NCBI RefSeq assembly: GCF_937876455.1
Contig: NZ_CALFIG010000151.1
Span: 1 to 5,330 of the forward strand
From: an uncultured Flavobacterium sp.
GTDB lineage: Bacteria; Bacteroidota; Bacteroidia; Flavobacteriales; Flavobacteriaceae
Length of the DNA stretch: 5,330 nt
Direction: 5' to 3'
Below are positions 1 to 5,330 of this stretch, piece after piece (the first letter of the stretch is position 1; every line of letters starts with the position of its first letter). Under the pieces are notes generated by a model, which saw nothing but the letters and a program-made list of their open reading frames with translations, was not told the origin of the DNA and searched no databases. The translations under genes were made by a program, and so were the position numbers.

Positions 1-51
1 ATATAATCTATTAATTTTTAAGCTTTTACTCGTATTTGTAATCTAATTTAA

Positions 52-84
52 TTGAAAAATATTAGTTAATTTTAGCTATATTTG
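52..84 (+). promoter_or_regulatory. Probable promoter of aroK (Bacteroidetes -33/-7 type)
   Basis: A perfect match to the Bacteroidetes -7 consensus TAnnTTTG (TATATTTG) lies at 77-84. A TTG that could be the -33 element sits at 52-54, 22 bases upstream. The -7 box ends 18 bases before the ATG at 103, leaving a short leader. The -7 match is seen directly, the consensus is established for this phylum, and use in vivo is inferred. The -33 part is weak because TTG is short and common in such AT-rich DNA. Confidence 0.65.
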
Positions 85-102
85 ACCCTTAATTTATACT
101 TT

Positions 103-618
103 ATGAAGATTGTTTTAGTGGGTTATATGGGTGCGGGAAAAACAGCAATTGGGAAAATTTTGGCTGAAAAAATGAGTTTGCCTTTCTTTGATTTAGATCA
201 CCTTATTGAAAATGAAGAAAAAAAGACTATTGCAACAATTTTTGACAAAAAAGGAGAATTGTATTTTAGAAAGTTAGAGCGAAAGTGCTTAGAAAATTTT
301 TTACAGGTACAGCAAAATTATATTTTAGCATTAGGAGGTGGTACGCCTTGTTATTTTGATAATTTTAAGTTGTATCAAGCAGATGACATCACTTCAATCT
401 ATTTAAAGGCCAATACGGTTACTTTAGTTACAAGATTAGTTTCTAATTTACAAAATCGTCCGTTATTGCAAAATTTGGATAAAGAAGCGTTAACAGAATT
501 TGTTGCAAAACATTTATTTGAAAGAAATAGCTATTACAATCAGGTAACTTTTATTCAACCTACTGATGAAAATTCTATTCAAGAAATAAGTGAAACTTTA
601 TTCAACCAATTAGCTTAA
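103..618 (+). CDS. aroK: Shikimate kinase
   Basis: This cytoplasmic enzyme phosphorylates shikimate to shikimate 3-phosphate with ATP, the fifth step of the chorismate pathway to aromatic amino acids. The 171-residue length matches the AroK family. It shows the Walker A P-loop GYMGAGKT at residues 7-14, the DLD motif at 30-32 (metal and shikimate binding), the arginine in YFRKLE at 56, the GGG shikimate-binding loop at 78-80, the lid arginine in NRPLL at 119, and a late arginine at 141 followed by SYY. All expected catalytic and binding residues appear present. The ATG at 103 is chosen because MKIVLVGYMG is the usual N-terminus. An in-frame TTG at 82 would add seven residues but lies inside the -7 promoter box. 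The gene has its own promoter and converges with the phosphoribosyltransferase gene, overlapping it by 9 bp. No other aromatic-pathway gene is visible. Confidence 0.96.
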   Translation: MKIVLVGYMGAGKTAIGKILAEKMSLPFFDLDHLIENEEKKTIATIFDKKGELYFRKLERKCLENFLQVQQNYILALGGGTPCYFDNFKLYQADDITSIYLKANTVTLVTRLVSNLQNRPLLQNLDKEALTEFVAKHLFERNSYYNQVTFIQPTDENSIQEISETLFNQLA

Positions 619-1107
619 ATATACATAAGAATTATTTTCTTCAAACACAACTTGTACATGTTCTTGTAAAGAAGTTGATAAAGAAAGTCCTTTAAAATCA
701 GCTTTGACAGGAAAATTTTTATGGTTGCGATCTATTAATACAGCGGTTTTAAATTTTTTCAAAGGAACGTTTAAAAAATGTCTAATGCTATATATTAATG
801 TGGCGCCAGAATTAAGTACGTCATCAACTAAAACTAAATTTTTATTGGTATATTCTTTTTCCGAAAGACTCGTGATAATAGTTGCTGCAGGATTTTGTTT
901 ATTGATTTGAACTTCACAAAGTGTAATTTTTATGTCACTAATTTGCTTAAGCTCTTCGCTAACTTTCTGAGCAAAAAGAAAACCACTATTTGAAATACCT
1001 GCAATAACTAGCTCATTTTCATCTGAAAACGTTTCATAGATTTGATAAGCAATTCGTCTTGTTTTATGTATGATTTCTTGGTGAGTTAAAATAATATTCT
1101 TAGTCAT
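610..1107 (-). CDS. PyrR-like phosphoribosyltransferase family protein
   Basis: This is a 165-residue type I phosphoribosyltransferase fold protein, probably cytoplasmic. The PRPP-binding signature LVLVDDVLNSGAT is at residues 91-103, with the acidic pair at 95-96. The overall layout follows PyrR: an N-terminal helix with RRIAYQIYE (17-25), a strand and loop VIAGISNSG (34-42), and near the C-terminus DRNHKNFPVKADFKG (126-140) followed by an EHVQV strand (149-153), which resembles the DRGHRELPIRAD region of PyrR. PyrR regulates pyrimidine genes and has uracil phosphoribosyltransferase activity, but no pyr gene is nearby, so the substrate and any regulatory role are unknown. The ATG at 1107 is preferred; a TTG at 1128 would add seven low-complexity residues and overlap the upstream gene. 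It is the last gene of the leftward operon, 7 bp after the methyltransferase, and its 3' end overlaps aroK by 9 bp. The family is secure; the exact function is not. Confidence 0.88.
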   Translation of the reverse strand: MTKNIILTHQEIIHKTRRIAYQIYETFSDENELVIAGISNSGFLFAQKVSEELKQISDIKITLCEVQINKQNPAATIITSLSEKEYTNKNLVLVDDVLNSGATLIYSIRHFLNVPLKKFKTAVLIDRNHKNFPVKADFKGLSLSTSLQEHVQVVFEENNSYVYLS

Positions 1108-1114
1108 AGTGGTG

Positions 1115-1696
1115 TTATTTTTTTTCAAAAATAAAAAACAATTCTCTATTTGAACGAGGTTTTATTGAGTTATAACAATTTTCTAGTGTTTTAATTGTAA
1201 AATAGTCATTGAATAAATCAATATATTCCTCTTTTGAACCACCAAAAGGAGGGCCTTGAAGTGTAAGCTCGAAGTTAAAGAGTAAGCCAATTATTTTTCC
1301 ATTTGGTTTTAGTAATTCTAGCATTTTTGTAACATAGTTTCTTCTTAAAGTAGGATCTAATGCACAAAAAAAAGTTTGTTCAATTATTAAATCGTATTGG
1401 CCGTTGTGTTCAAAAAAATCTTGATGAATTAAATGTTTTTTTTCAATTTCATTTCTTTCTAAAATAGTGTCAAGAGGCTTTTGAGCGATATCCATGACAT
1501 AGGTGTCATGAAATCCTTTATTTAGTAAGTAATCAAATTCATATCCATTACCAGCACCCGGAATGAGAATACTTATATTTTTGTTTTTCAATTGGTCTAT
1601 ATACATTTTTAATGGAGTTGAAACGACGCCAATATCCCACCCGGTTTCGTTTTCTGTATATCTATTTTCCCAATATGATTTATTCAATAGTGTCAT
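1115..1696 (-). CDS. TPMT-family SAM-dependent methyltransferase
   Basis: This is a 193-residue soluble class I methyltransferase of the thiopurine S-methyltransferase (TPMT) family, which also includes plant halide/thiol methyltransferases (HOL type). N-terminal YWENRYTENETGWDIG (residues 8-23) is the family's entry motif. ILIPGAGNGYE (43-53) is the glycine-rich SAM-binding motif I, and the aspartate at 69 in YVMDIA is motif II. EQTFFCALDP (106-115) is the family's motif IV region, GPPFGG (148-153) lies in the substrate region, and RELFFIFEK (184-192) is the terminal strand. Members methylate small thiols, thiocyanate, halides or metalloids; the substrate here cannot be read from sequence. 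The start ATG lies inside the 3' end of the S4-domain gene (17 bp overlap) and the stop is 7 bp before the phosphoribosyltransferase ATG. Expression therefore probably depends on the S4 gene's promoter and possibly on translational coupling. Length is complete and no motif is missing. Confidence 0.9.
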   Translation of the reverse strand: MTLLNKSYWENRYTENETGWDIGVVSTPLKMYIDQLKNKNISILIPGAGNGYEFDYLLNKGFHDTYVMDIAQKPLDTILERNEIEKKHLIHQDFFEHNGQYDLIIEQTFFCALDPTLRRNYVTKMLELLKPNGKIIGLLFNFELTLQGPPFGGSKEEYIDLFNDYFTIKTLENCYNSIKPRSNRELFFIFEKK

Positions 1697-2063
1697 TTTC
1701 GTCCGTCGTATAATCGTCTAATTCTCTTCTGTCTTTTTTTGTTGGCCTTCCAGTTCCTTTAGCTCTATAAAATTCTTTAGTTAGTTTCAGTAGTTCTAAA
1801 TGTGCAAATGCTTCTTCTGGGGTTTCATCTTTTCTATACATATCTACCAATTTAGGCCCCACTCTATTAGAAGGAATATCTAATATAATGAGTTGATAAT
1901 TAATTTGATCTTTTCGAAGTACAATTTTATCTGTTGCATAAACTTCCCTAGAGGCTTTTGCTACTTGTCCATTTACCGAAACATGGCCTTTTTTTATAGC
2001 ATCCGCAGCTAGTCCTCTAGTTTTAAAATATCTCATACACCATAAATACTTGTCAATTCGCAT
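1680..2063 (-). CDS. hslR: S4-domain RNA-binding protein, Hsp15/HslR family
   Basis: This is a 127-residue cytoplasmic RNA-binding protein. The S4 domain covers about residues 1-60, starting MRIDKYLWCMRYFKTR and continuing through AIKKGHVSVNGQVAKASREV (25-44), which matches Hsp15. The C-terminal tail contains the family's basic GRPTKKDRRELDD segment (107-119) followed by an acidic end. In E. coli, Hsp15 binds free 50S subunits carrying stalled nascent peptidyl-tRNA and helps rescue them; the same role is inferred here. The ATG at 2063 is preferred because MRIDKYLW is the standard N-terminus; a TTG at 2072 would add only three residues. It is first in the leftward operon. A -7 element lies about 30 bp upstream, and the 3' end overlaps the methyltransferase by 17 bp. 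The gene symbol is assigned at family level. Confidence 0.9.
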   Translation of the reverse strand: MRIDKYLWCMRYFKTRGLAADAIKKGHVSVNGQVAKASREVYATDKIVLRKDQINYQLIILDIPSNRVGPKLVDMYRKDETPEEAFAHLELLKLTKEFYRAKGTGRPTKKDRRELDDYTTDENDTIE

Positions 2064-2093
2064 AGAAATCAAAAATCAATGTTAATATTTATG

Positions 2094-2101
2094 CAAAAAT
2101 A
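2094..2101 (-). promoter_or_regulatory. -7 promoter element of the leftward hslR operon
   Basis: On the minus strand these bases read TATTTTTG, a perfect match to the Bacteroidetes TAnnTTTG consensus. The element ends 30 bases before the ATG at 2063. I find no clear TTG at the expected -33 spacing, so only the -7 part is annotated. It is the best candidate start for the three-gene operon. Confidence 0.5.
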
Positions 2102-2112
2102 AATGAAAATCG

Positions 2113-2120
2113 TATCTTGC
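2113..2120 (+). promoter_or_regulatory. Possible imperfect -7 element of the FKBP lipoprotein gene
   Basis: The bases TATCTTGC resemble the flavobacterial -7 box TAnnTTTG with one T missing, 28 bases before the ATG at 2149. No good -33 TTG is visible. It faces away from the hslR-operon -7 box only 11 bases to the left, so the two promoters would share polymerase footprint. The call is tentative. Confidence 0.35.
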
Positions 2121-2148
2121 GCCTTAATATTTAAAAATAAATTAAATA

Positions 2149-3045
2149 ATGAAATTTAATTGCAAGTTATTTGTTTTAGGAGTGTTAGTTTCAATGTCTT
2201 TTATTAGTTGTTCAAAAAATAATGATACGACAGAAGAAATAAGACCTTTTGATGAAGTTTATACTGAAGATTTAGCTGAAATTGAAACATTTATGCAAAC
2301 ACACACGATGAGTGTTGATGCCAATTATAATGTAACTTTTACAGAAATTACAGCTACAAACCCAGGAACACCTATTAAAGATAGAACTGATTTACAGTTT
2401 AAAACGATAACTCAAAATGATATTAATTATAAATTGTATTATATAAAGTTGAGAGAAGGTGTGGGAGAAAATCCTACACGATTAGATTCAGTTTATAGTT
2501 CCTATAAAGGTTTTAAGTCAGATTTAACAGTTTTTGATGCAGCTTCAAACCCAGTGTGGTTTCAGTTAGGCGATGTAATTCAAGGATGGCAAGAAATTTT
2601 TCCTGAATTTAAAACAGGGACGTATGTTGCCAATGGAGATGGAACAGTTGCATATAACAATTTTGGAGCAGGAGTAGTATTTATTCCTTCTGCATTAGCT
2701 TATTACAATTCGTCAATAGGTAATATAGGTACATATACACCCTTAATTTTTTCTTTTAAGTTAATGAGACAACGTTATAAAGATCATGACGGAGATAAAA
2801 TTTATTCAAAAGATGAATACGGTTCTGTTCCAACAAATATTTCTACGGCATTAGATACCGATGCAGATGGACTACCAGATTATAAAGATTATGATGATGA
2901 TAACGATGGAAGGCTAACCAAAAGAGAATTATGGGATGCTAATTCAGATGTAGATGCAAAAGGTTATTTTATTTTTGCTAATATTAAAGATTGTAGCGGA
3001 ACCTATGTAGGACCTAAAAGACATTTGACTACTAATTGTCAATAA
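2149..3045 (+). CDS. FKBP-type peptidyl-prolyl isomerase lipoprotein with C-terminal EF-hand/TSP3-like calcium loops
   Basis: This is a 298-residue predicted lipoprotein. The signal peptide spans residues 1-20 (lysines at 2 and 6, hydrophobic 7-19), with a lipobox-like FISC ending at Cys21; phenylalanine at -3 is less usual. Residues about 90-208 form an FKBP-like domain. VIQGWQEI (143-150) matches the FKBP VIxGW core, IPSALAYY (179-186) the substrate-pocket segment, and TPLIFSFKLM (197-206) the final strand. FKBPs isomerise X-Pro bonds, so the inferred role is folding of periplasmic or outer-membrane proteins. After the domain come three Asp-rich 12-residue loops starting at 212, 236 and 249. 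The last (DDDNDGRLTKRE) is a textbook EF-hand loop and the middle one is thrombospondin-type-3-like. Cysteines at 282 and 297 could form a disulfide. It is related in type to the gliding lipoprotein GldI, but longer and not clearly that gene. It is probably monocistronic: divergent from the hslR operon and followed by a terminator. Confidence 0.88.
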   Translation: MKFNCKLFVLGVLVSMSFISCSKNNDTTEEIRPFDEVYTEDLAEIETFMQTHTMSVDANYNVTFTEITATNPGTPIKDRTDLQFKTITQNDINYKLYYIKLREGVGENPTRLDSVYSSYKGFKSDLTVFDAASNPVWFQLGDVIQGWQEIFPEFKTGTYVANGDGTVAYNNFGAGVVFIPSALAYYNSSIGNIGTYTPLIFSFKLMRQRYKDHDGDKIYSKDEYGSVPTNISTALDTDADGLPDYKDYDDDNDGRLTKRELWDANSDVDAKGYFIFANIKDCSGTYVGPKRHLTTNCQ

Positions 3046-3050
3046 ATAGC

Positions 3051-3077
3051 AATCCCGATTCATTCGGGATTTTTTTA
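3051..3077 (+). terminator. Intrinsic terminator after the FKBP lipoprotein gene
   Basis: An 8-bp stem pairs AATCCCGA (3051-3058) with TCGGGATT (3064-3071) around a 5-base loop TTCAT. A run of T from 3070 to 3076 follows. It starts 5 bases after the stop codon and lies before the dapD promoter, so it should insulate dapD from readthrough. Structure and position are seen directly; activity is inferred. Confidence 0.88.
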
Positions 3078-3101
3078 TTAAAATAATTTTCTCATATTTT
3101 A

Positions 3102-3109
3102 TATATTTG
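3102..3109 (+). promoter_or_regulatory. -7 promoter element of the dapD-glycosyltransferase unit
   Basis: TATATTTG matches the Bacteroidetes -7 consensus TAnnTTTG perfectly. It ends 19 bases before the dapD ATG at 3129, almost the same spacing and sequence as upstream of aroK. No convincing TTG is present at -33. It lies just downstream of the terminator, as expected for a new transcription unit. Confidence 0.6.
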
Positions 3110-3128
3110 TCTCGTTAAATAAAATCAC

Positions 3129-3944
3129 ATGAATCAATTACAACCTATCATAGAAACAGCATGGGATAATCGTGCTTTATTACAAGAACAAACTACTCAA
3201 GATTCCATAAGAGAAGTAATAGCTTTATTAGATGCGGGAACGTTAAGAGTTGCTGAGCCTGTAGCAAATGGTTGGCAGGTTAACGAATGGGTAAAAAAAG
3301 CAGTTGTAATGTATTTTCCTATTCAAAAAATGGAAACTTGGGAATCAGGTATTTTTGAATATCATGATAAAATGTTATTAAAAACAGGTTATGCCGAAAA
3401 AGGAATTCGTGTAGTACCAAATGCCGTTGCACGTTATGGTGCTTATATTTCTAGTGGCGTTATTTTGATGCCAAGTTATGTAAATATTGGAGCCTATGTT
3501 GATGAGGGAACAATGGTTGATACATGGGCAACCGTAGGCAGTTGTGCACAAATTGGAAAACATGTGCATTTGTCAGGAGGAGTAGGTATTGGTGGTGTAT
3601 TAGAACCTTTACAAGCTGCTCCCGTAATTATTGAAGATGGTGCATTCATTGGTTCAAGATGTATTGTAGTGGAAGGTGTTAGAGTAGAAAAAGAAGCTGT
3701 TTTAGGTGCAAATGTGGTGTTGACAGGTTCAACTAAAATAATTGATGTAACAGGTAATGAGCCTATAGAATATAAAGGAATTGTACCTGCTCGATCTGTA
3801 GTAATTCCAGGTAGTTATACCAAAAAATTTGCAGCAGGTGAGTATCAAGTACCTTGTGCGCTTATTATTGGTAAGAGAAAACCATCTACTGATTTGAAAA
3901 CATCTCTAAACGATGCTTTGCGAGAATATAATGTAGCCGTATAA
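3129..3944 (+). CDS. dapD: 2,3,4,5-tetrahydropyridine-2,6-dicarboxylate N-succinyltransferase
   Basis: This cytoplasmic enzyme transfers succinyl from succinyl-CoA to tetrahydrodipicolinate in the succinylase branch of lysine and meso-diaminopimelate synthesis, and so feeds peptidoglycan. The 271-residue length matches E. coli DapD (274). The N-terminal helical domain starts MNQLQPIIETAWDNR and contains IALLDAGTLRVAE (31-43). The left-handed beta-helix of hexapeptide repeats spans about 98-200. It includes LMPSYVNIGAYVDEGTMVDT (113-132), VGSCAQIGKHVHLSGGVGIG (136-155) and GGVLEPLQA (155-163), which are near-invariant in DapD. The C-terminal part carries VPARSVVIPG (219-228) and a short helix. 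DapD acts as a trimer. The start at 3129 fits the family and the promoter. The stop codon overlaps the next gene's ATG by one base (TAATG). No other dap gene is in the window. Confidence 0.97.
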   Translation: MNQLQPIIETAWDNRALLQEQTTQDSIREVIALLDAGTLRVAEPVANGWQVNEWVKKAVVMYFPIQKMETWESGIFEYHDKMLLKTGYAEKGIRVVPNAVARYGAYISSGVILMPSYVNIGAYVDEGTMVDTWATVGSCAQIGKHVHLSGGVGIGGVLEPLQAAPVIIEDGAFIGSRCIVVEGVRVEKEAVLGANVVLTGSTKIIDVTGNEPIEYKGIVPARSVVIPGSYTKKFAAGEYQVPCALIIGKRKPSTDLKTSLNDALREYNVAV

Positions 3945-5059
3945 TGAATATTGGTTTTGAAGCAAAAAGAGTTTTTCATAATAAAACTGGATTAGGAAAT
4001 TACAGTAGGGATTTAATTCGAATTTTAGCAAAATTCTATCCTGAAAACAACTATTTTCTCTACAATCCAAAAAAGGCATCTCAAACACTTTTTGTTTCTG
4101 AAACAACGAATTGTATAGAAAAATTACCTTCTACTCCTTTTTATAAAAAATATTATAATGTATGGCGTCAAAAAGGGATAATTGGAGATTTAAAACAAGA
4201 TAAAATTCATTTATTTCATGGTTTGTCAGGAGAATTACCAAGTGGACTTAAAAAAAATAACATCAAATCGGTTGTTACCATACATGATTTAATTTTTTTG
4301 CGCTATCCACAGTTGTATACCTATTTTGATCGAAAAATTCATCATTATAAATTTAAAAAAGCGGCTCTTCAAGCGGATATTATTATTGCTATAAGTGAGC
4401 AAACCAAAAAAGACATTGTTACTTTTTTAGGTATTGATGAATCTAAAATAAAAGTAATTTATCAAGGATGTCATGCCGCATTTAAAGAGATTTATTCAAC
4501 AGACCAGCGCGATGAAGTAGTAAAAAAATATCAATTACCCGAAAAATTCATCTTAAATGTGGGTACACTTGAAGAACGAAAAAATGCGTTGACTCTCGTA
4601 AAAGCAATAAAAAATATAGATACACATTTAGTATTAGTAGGTAAGGAGACAGCCTATTCGTCACAAATACATGATTTTATTAAACAGCATCACTTAGCCG
4701 AACGTGTGCATTTCTTAAAAGGATTAACCATACAAGAACTAGCAATAGTTTATCAATGTGCTTCCGTTTTTGTGTATCCTTCTATTTTTGAAGGATTTGG
4801 TATTCCTATACTTGAAGCATTGTATTCAAAAGTACCTGTAATTACAAATAAGTATGGCGTTTTTCCAGAAGCTGCTGGTCCAAATTCATGCTATATAGAA
4901 CCTTTTGATGTATCGGATTTACATGCTAAAATTAAACTCATTCTTTCAGACGCTAGTTTAGCCAATGAAATGAAAGAAAAAGGCTTTGAATTTGCTCAAA
5001 AATTTAATGATGACGCAATAGCTCAAAAACTAATGACAGTTTACAACGATTTGTTGTGA
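3944..5059 (+). CDS. GT4-family (GT-B fold) glycosyltransferase
   Basis: This is a 371-residue retaining-type glycosyltransferase that probably moves a sugar from a nucleotide-sugar donor to a surface glycan such as LPS or O-antigen. Acceptor and donor are not identifiable from sequence. The N-terminal Rossmann domain opens MNIGFEAKRVF with the acceptor-side loop TGLGNYSRDL (15-24), then HGLSGELP (92-99) and TIHDLIFLRYP (112-122). AIISEQ-like residues 149-153 begin the linker region. The C-terminal donor domain starts at ILNVGTLEERKN (203-214), with the phosphate-contacting Arg212 and Lys213. It ends with the E-x7-E motif EGFGIPILE (283-291), typical of GT4 enzymes. No signal peptide or membrane span is apparent, so it likely acts at the cytoplasmic face of the inner membrane. 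The start codon overlaps the dapD stop by one base, suggesting translational coupling. Its 3' end overlaps the convergent GT2-like gene by 19 bp. Confidence 0.92.
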   Translation: MNIGFEAKRVFHNKTGLGNYSRDLIRILAKFYPENNYFLYNPKKASQTLFVSETTNCIEKLPSTPFYKKYYNVWRQKGIIGDLKQDKIHLFHGLSGELPSGLKKNNIKSVVTIHDLIFLRYPQLYTYFDRKIHHYKFKKAALQADIIIAISEQTKKDIVTFLGIDESKIKVIYQGCHAAFKEIYSTDQRDEVVKKYQLPEKFILNVGTLEERKNALTLVKAIKNIDTHLVLVGKETAYSSQIHDFIKQHHLAERVHFLKGLTIQELAIVYQCASVFVYPSIFEGFGIPILEALYSKVPVITNKYGVFPEAAGPNSCYIEPFDVSDLHAKIKLILSDASLANEMKEKGFEFAQKFNDDAIAQKLMTVYNDLL

Positions 5060-5330
5060 TGTAATTCTTTTAAATAGGCATATTTTAGGTAACTGCTAAA
5101 TGCACTAAACATACTCCACGTAAACCCTTGGTAACCATTTAAAAAATTTCTTTGCAAAAAATAGACTTTAATAAAATCAAACGGAAATTTAAATAGAATT
5201 TTTAACAGGCTTGATTTTTTGTTTTTTTCATAGAATAATTCTCCACTGAGTAGCGCATATTTTATTTGCTTTTGAATAGCAATGTCAAAATCAAATACTG
5301 TATAATGTAACATTTCATTTTTTAAATAGC
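5041..5330 (-). CDS. C-terminal part of a probable GT2-type (LPS core, WaaE/KdtX-like) glycosyltransferase, cut by the window edge
   Basis: About 96 C-terminal residues are visible. The frame stays open to the right edge: upstream of the ATG at 5313 it reads Y-L-K-N-E and continues off the window. So that ATG is almost certainly internal, and the gene is 5'-truncated by the window rather than a small protein. The visible part has the tail pattern of bacterial GT2 enzymes of the WaaE/KdtX type: LKNEMLHYT, then a helix with IKYALLSGELF, then a hydrophobic/aromatic stretch (FKFPFDFIKVYFLQ) and a closing segment NGYQGFTWSMFSAFSSYLKY. These tails are thought to lie on the membrane. The catalytic GT-A domain is outside the window, so the assignment rests on the tail only. 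It converges on the GT4 gene, overlapping by 19 bp with no terminator between. Confidence 0.68.
   Translation of the reverse strand, partial: YLKNEMLHYTVFDFDIAIQKQIKYALLSGELFYEKNKKSSLLKILFKFPFDFIKVYFLQRNFLNGYQGFTWSMFSAFSSYLKYAYLKELHHNKSL

Noticed and set aside
34..39. TATTTG upstream of the aroK promoter as a second -7 box
   Set aside because: It lacks the two spacer bases of TAnnTTTG and is further from the gene than the perfect box at 77-84.
704..910. 68-residue plus-strand ORF
   Set aside because: It lies wholly antisense to the phosphoribosyltransferase gene, resembles no family I recognise, and has no promoter or leader of its own.
2149..3045. Possibility that the FKBP lipoprotein is GldI, the gliding motility protein
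   Set aside because: GldI is shorter and lacks a calcium-loop tail as far as I recall, and no other gld gene is nearby; only the family resemblance is supported.
3378..3569. 63-residue minus-strand ORF rich in Cys, Ile and Asn
   Set aside because: It is antisense to the highly conserved beta-helix of dapD; the composition is what the reverse strand of hexapeptide repeats gives.
3906..4106. 66-residue minus-strand ORF across the dapD-glycosyltransferase junction
   Set aside because: It is antisense to both genes, has no recognisable motif, and is best explained as chance in AT-rich sequence.
1..5330. Search for a defence system, toxin-antitoxin pair, mobile element, CRISPR array or RNA gene
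   Set aside because: Nearly all the sequence is covered by recognisable housekeeping or envelope genes in compact order. I saw no direct repeat array, inverted terminal repeats, transposase or tRNA-like fold.

Overview
The window looks like ordinary chromosomal DNA from a flavobacterium (Bacteroidota, Flavobacterium-like). The DNA is very AT-rich, start codons are preceded by A/T-rich leaders with no Shine-Dalgarno motif, and perfect copies of the Bacteroidetes -7 promoter element (TAnnTTTG) lie upstream of several genes. The proteins are of flavobacterial type, including a lipoprotein FKBP with calcium-loop motifs. The organism is inferred from these features, not from a database search.

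Left part (1-2063): shikimate kinase aroK reads rightward from its own promoter. It converges on a leftward three-gene operon and overlaps its last gene by 9 bp. In transcription order that operon is an Hsp15/HslR-like S4 RNA-binding protein, a TPMT-family SAM methyltransferase and a PyrR-like phosphoribosyltransferase. The first two overlap by 17 bp and the last two are 7 bp apart, so they are probably one transcript. For aroK, the S4 gene and the phosphoribosyltransferase, the longest open frame begins at an upstream TTG, but family alignment and (for aroK) the promoter position favour the internal ATG.

Middle (2064-3128): an 85-bp divergent promoter region separates the S4 operon from a rightward lipoprotein gene. 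That gene encodes an FKBP-type prolyl isomerase with three C-terminal EF-hand/thrombospondin-type-3-like calcium loops, and it ends in a clear intrinsic terminator.

Right part (3078-5330): a promoter precedes dapD (lysine/diaminopimelate synthesis), which is coupled by a TAATG junction to a GT4-family glycosyltransferase. That gene converges, with a 19-bp overlap, on the 3' end of a leftward GT2-like glycosyltransferase whose start lies beyond the window. Together these suggest the edge of a cell-envelope glycosylation neighbourhood next to a peptidoglycan-precursor gene.

No gene-free stretch exceeds 300 bp; the longest is the roughly 100 bp before aroK. I see no tRNA, rRNA, CRISPR array, insertion sequence, phage gene or defence system. 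I found no convincing undescribed system. The points most worth a second look are the FKBP/EF-hand architecture, the PyrR-like protein and the compact, overlapping gene layout.
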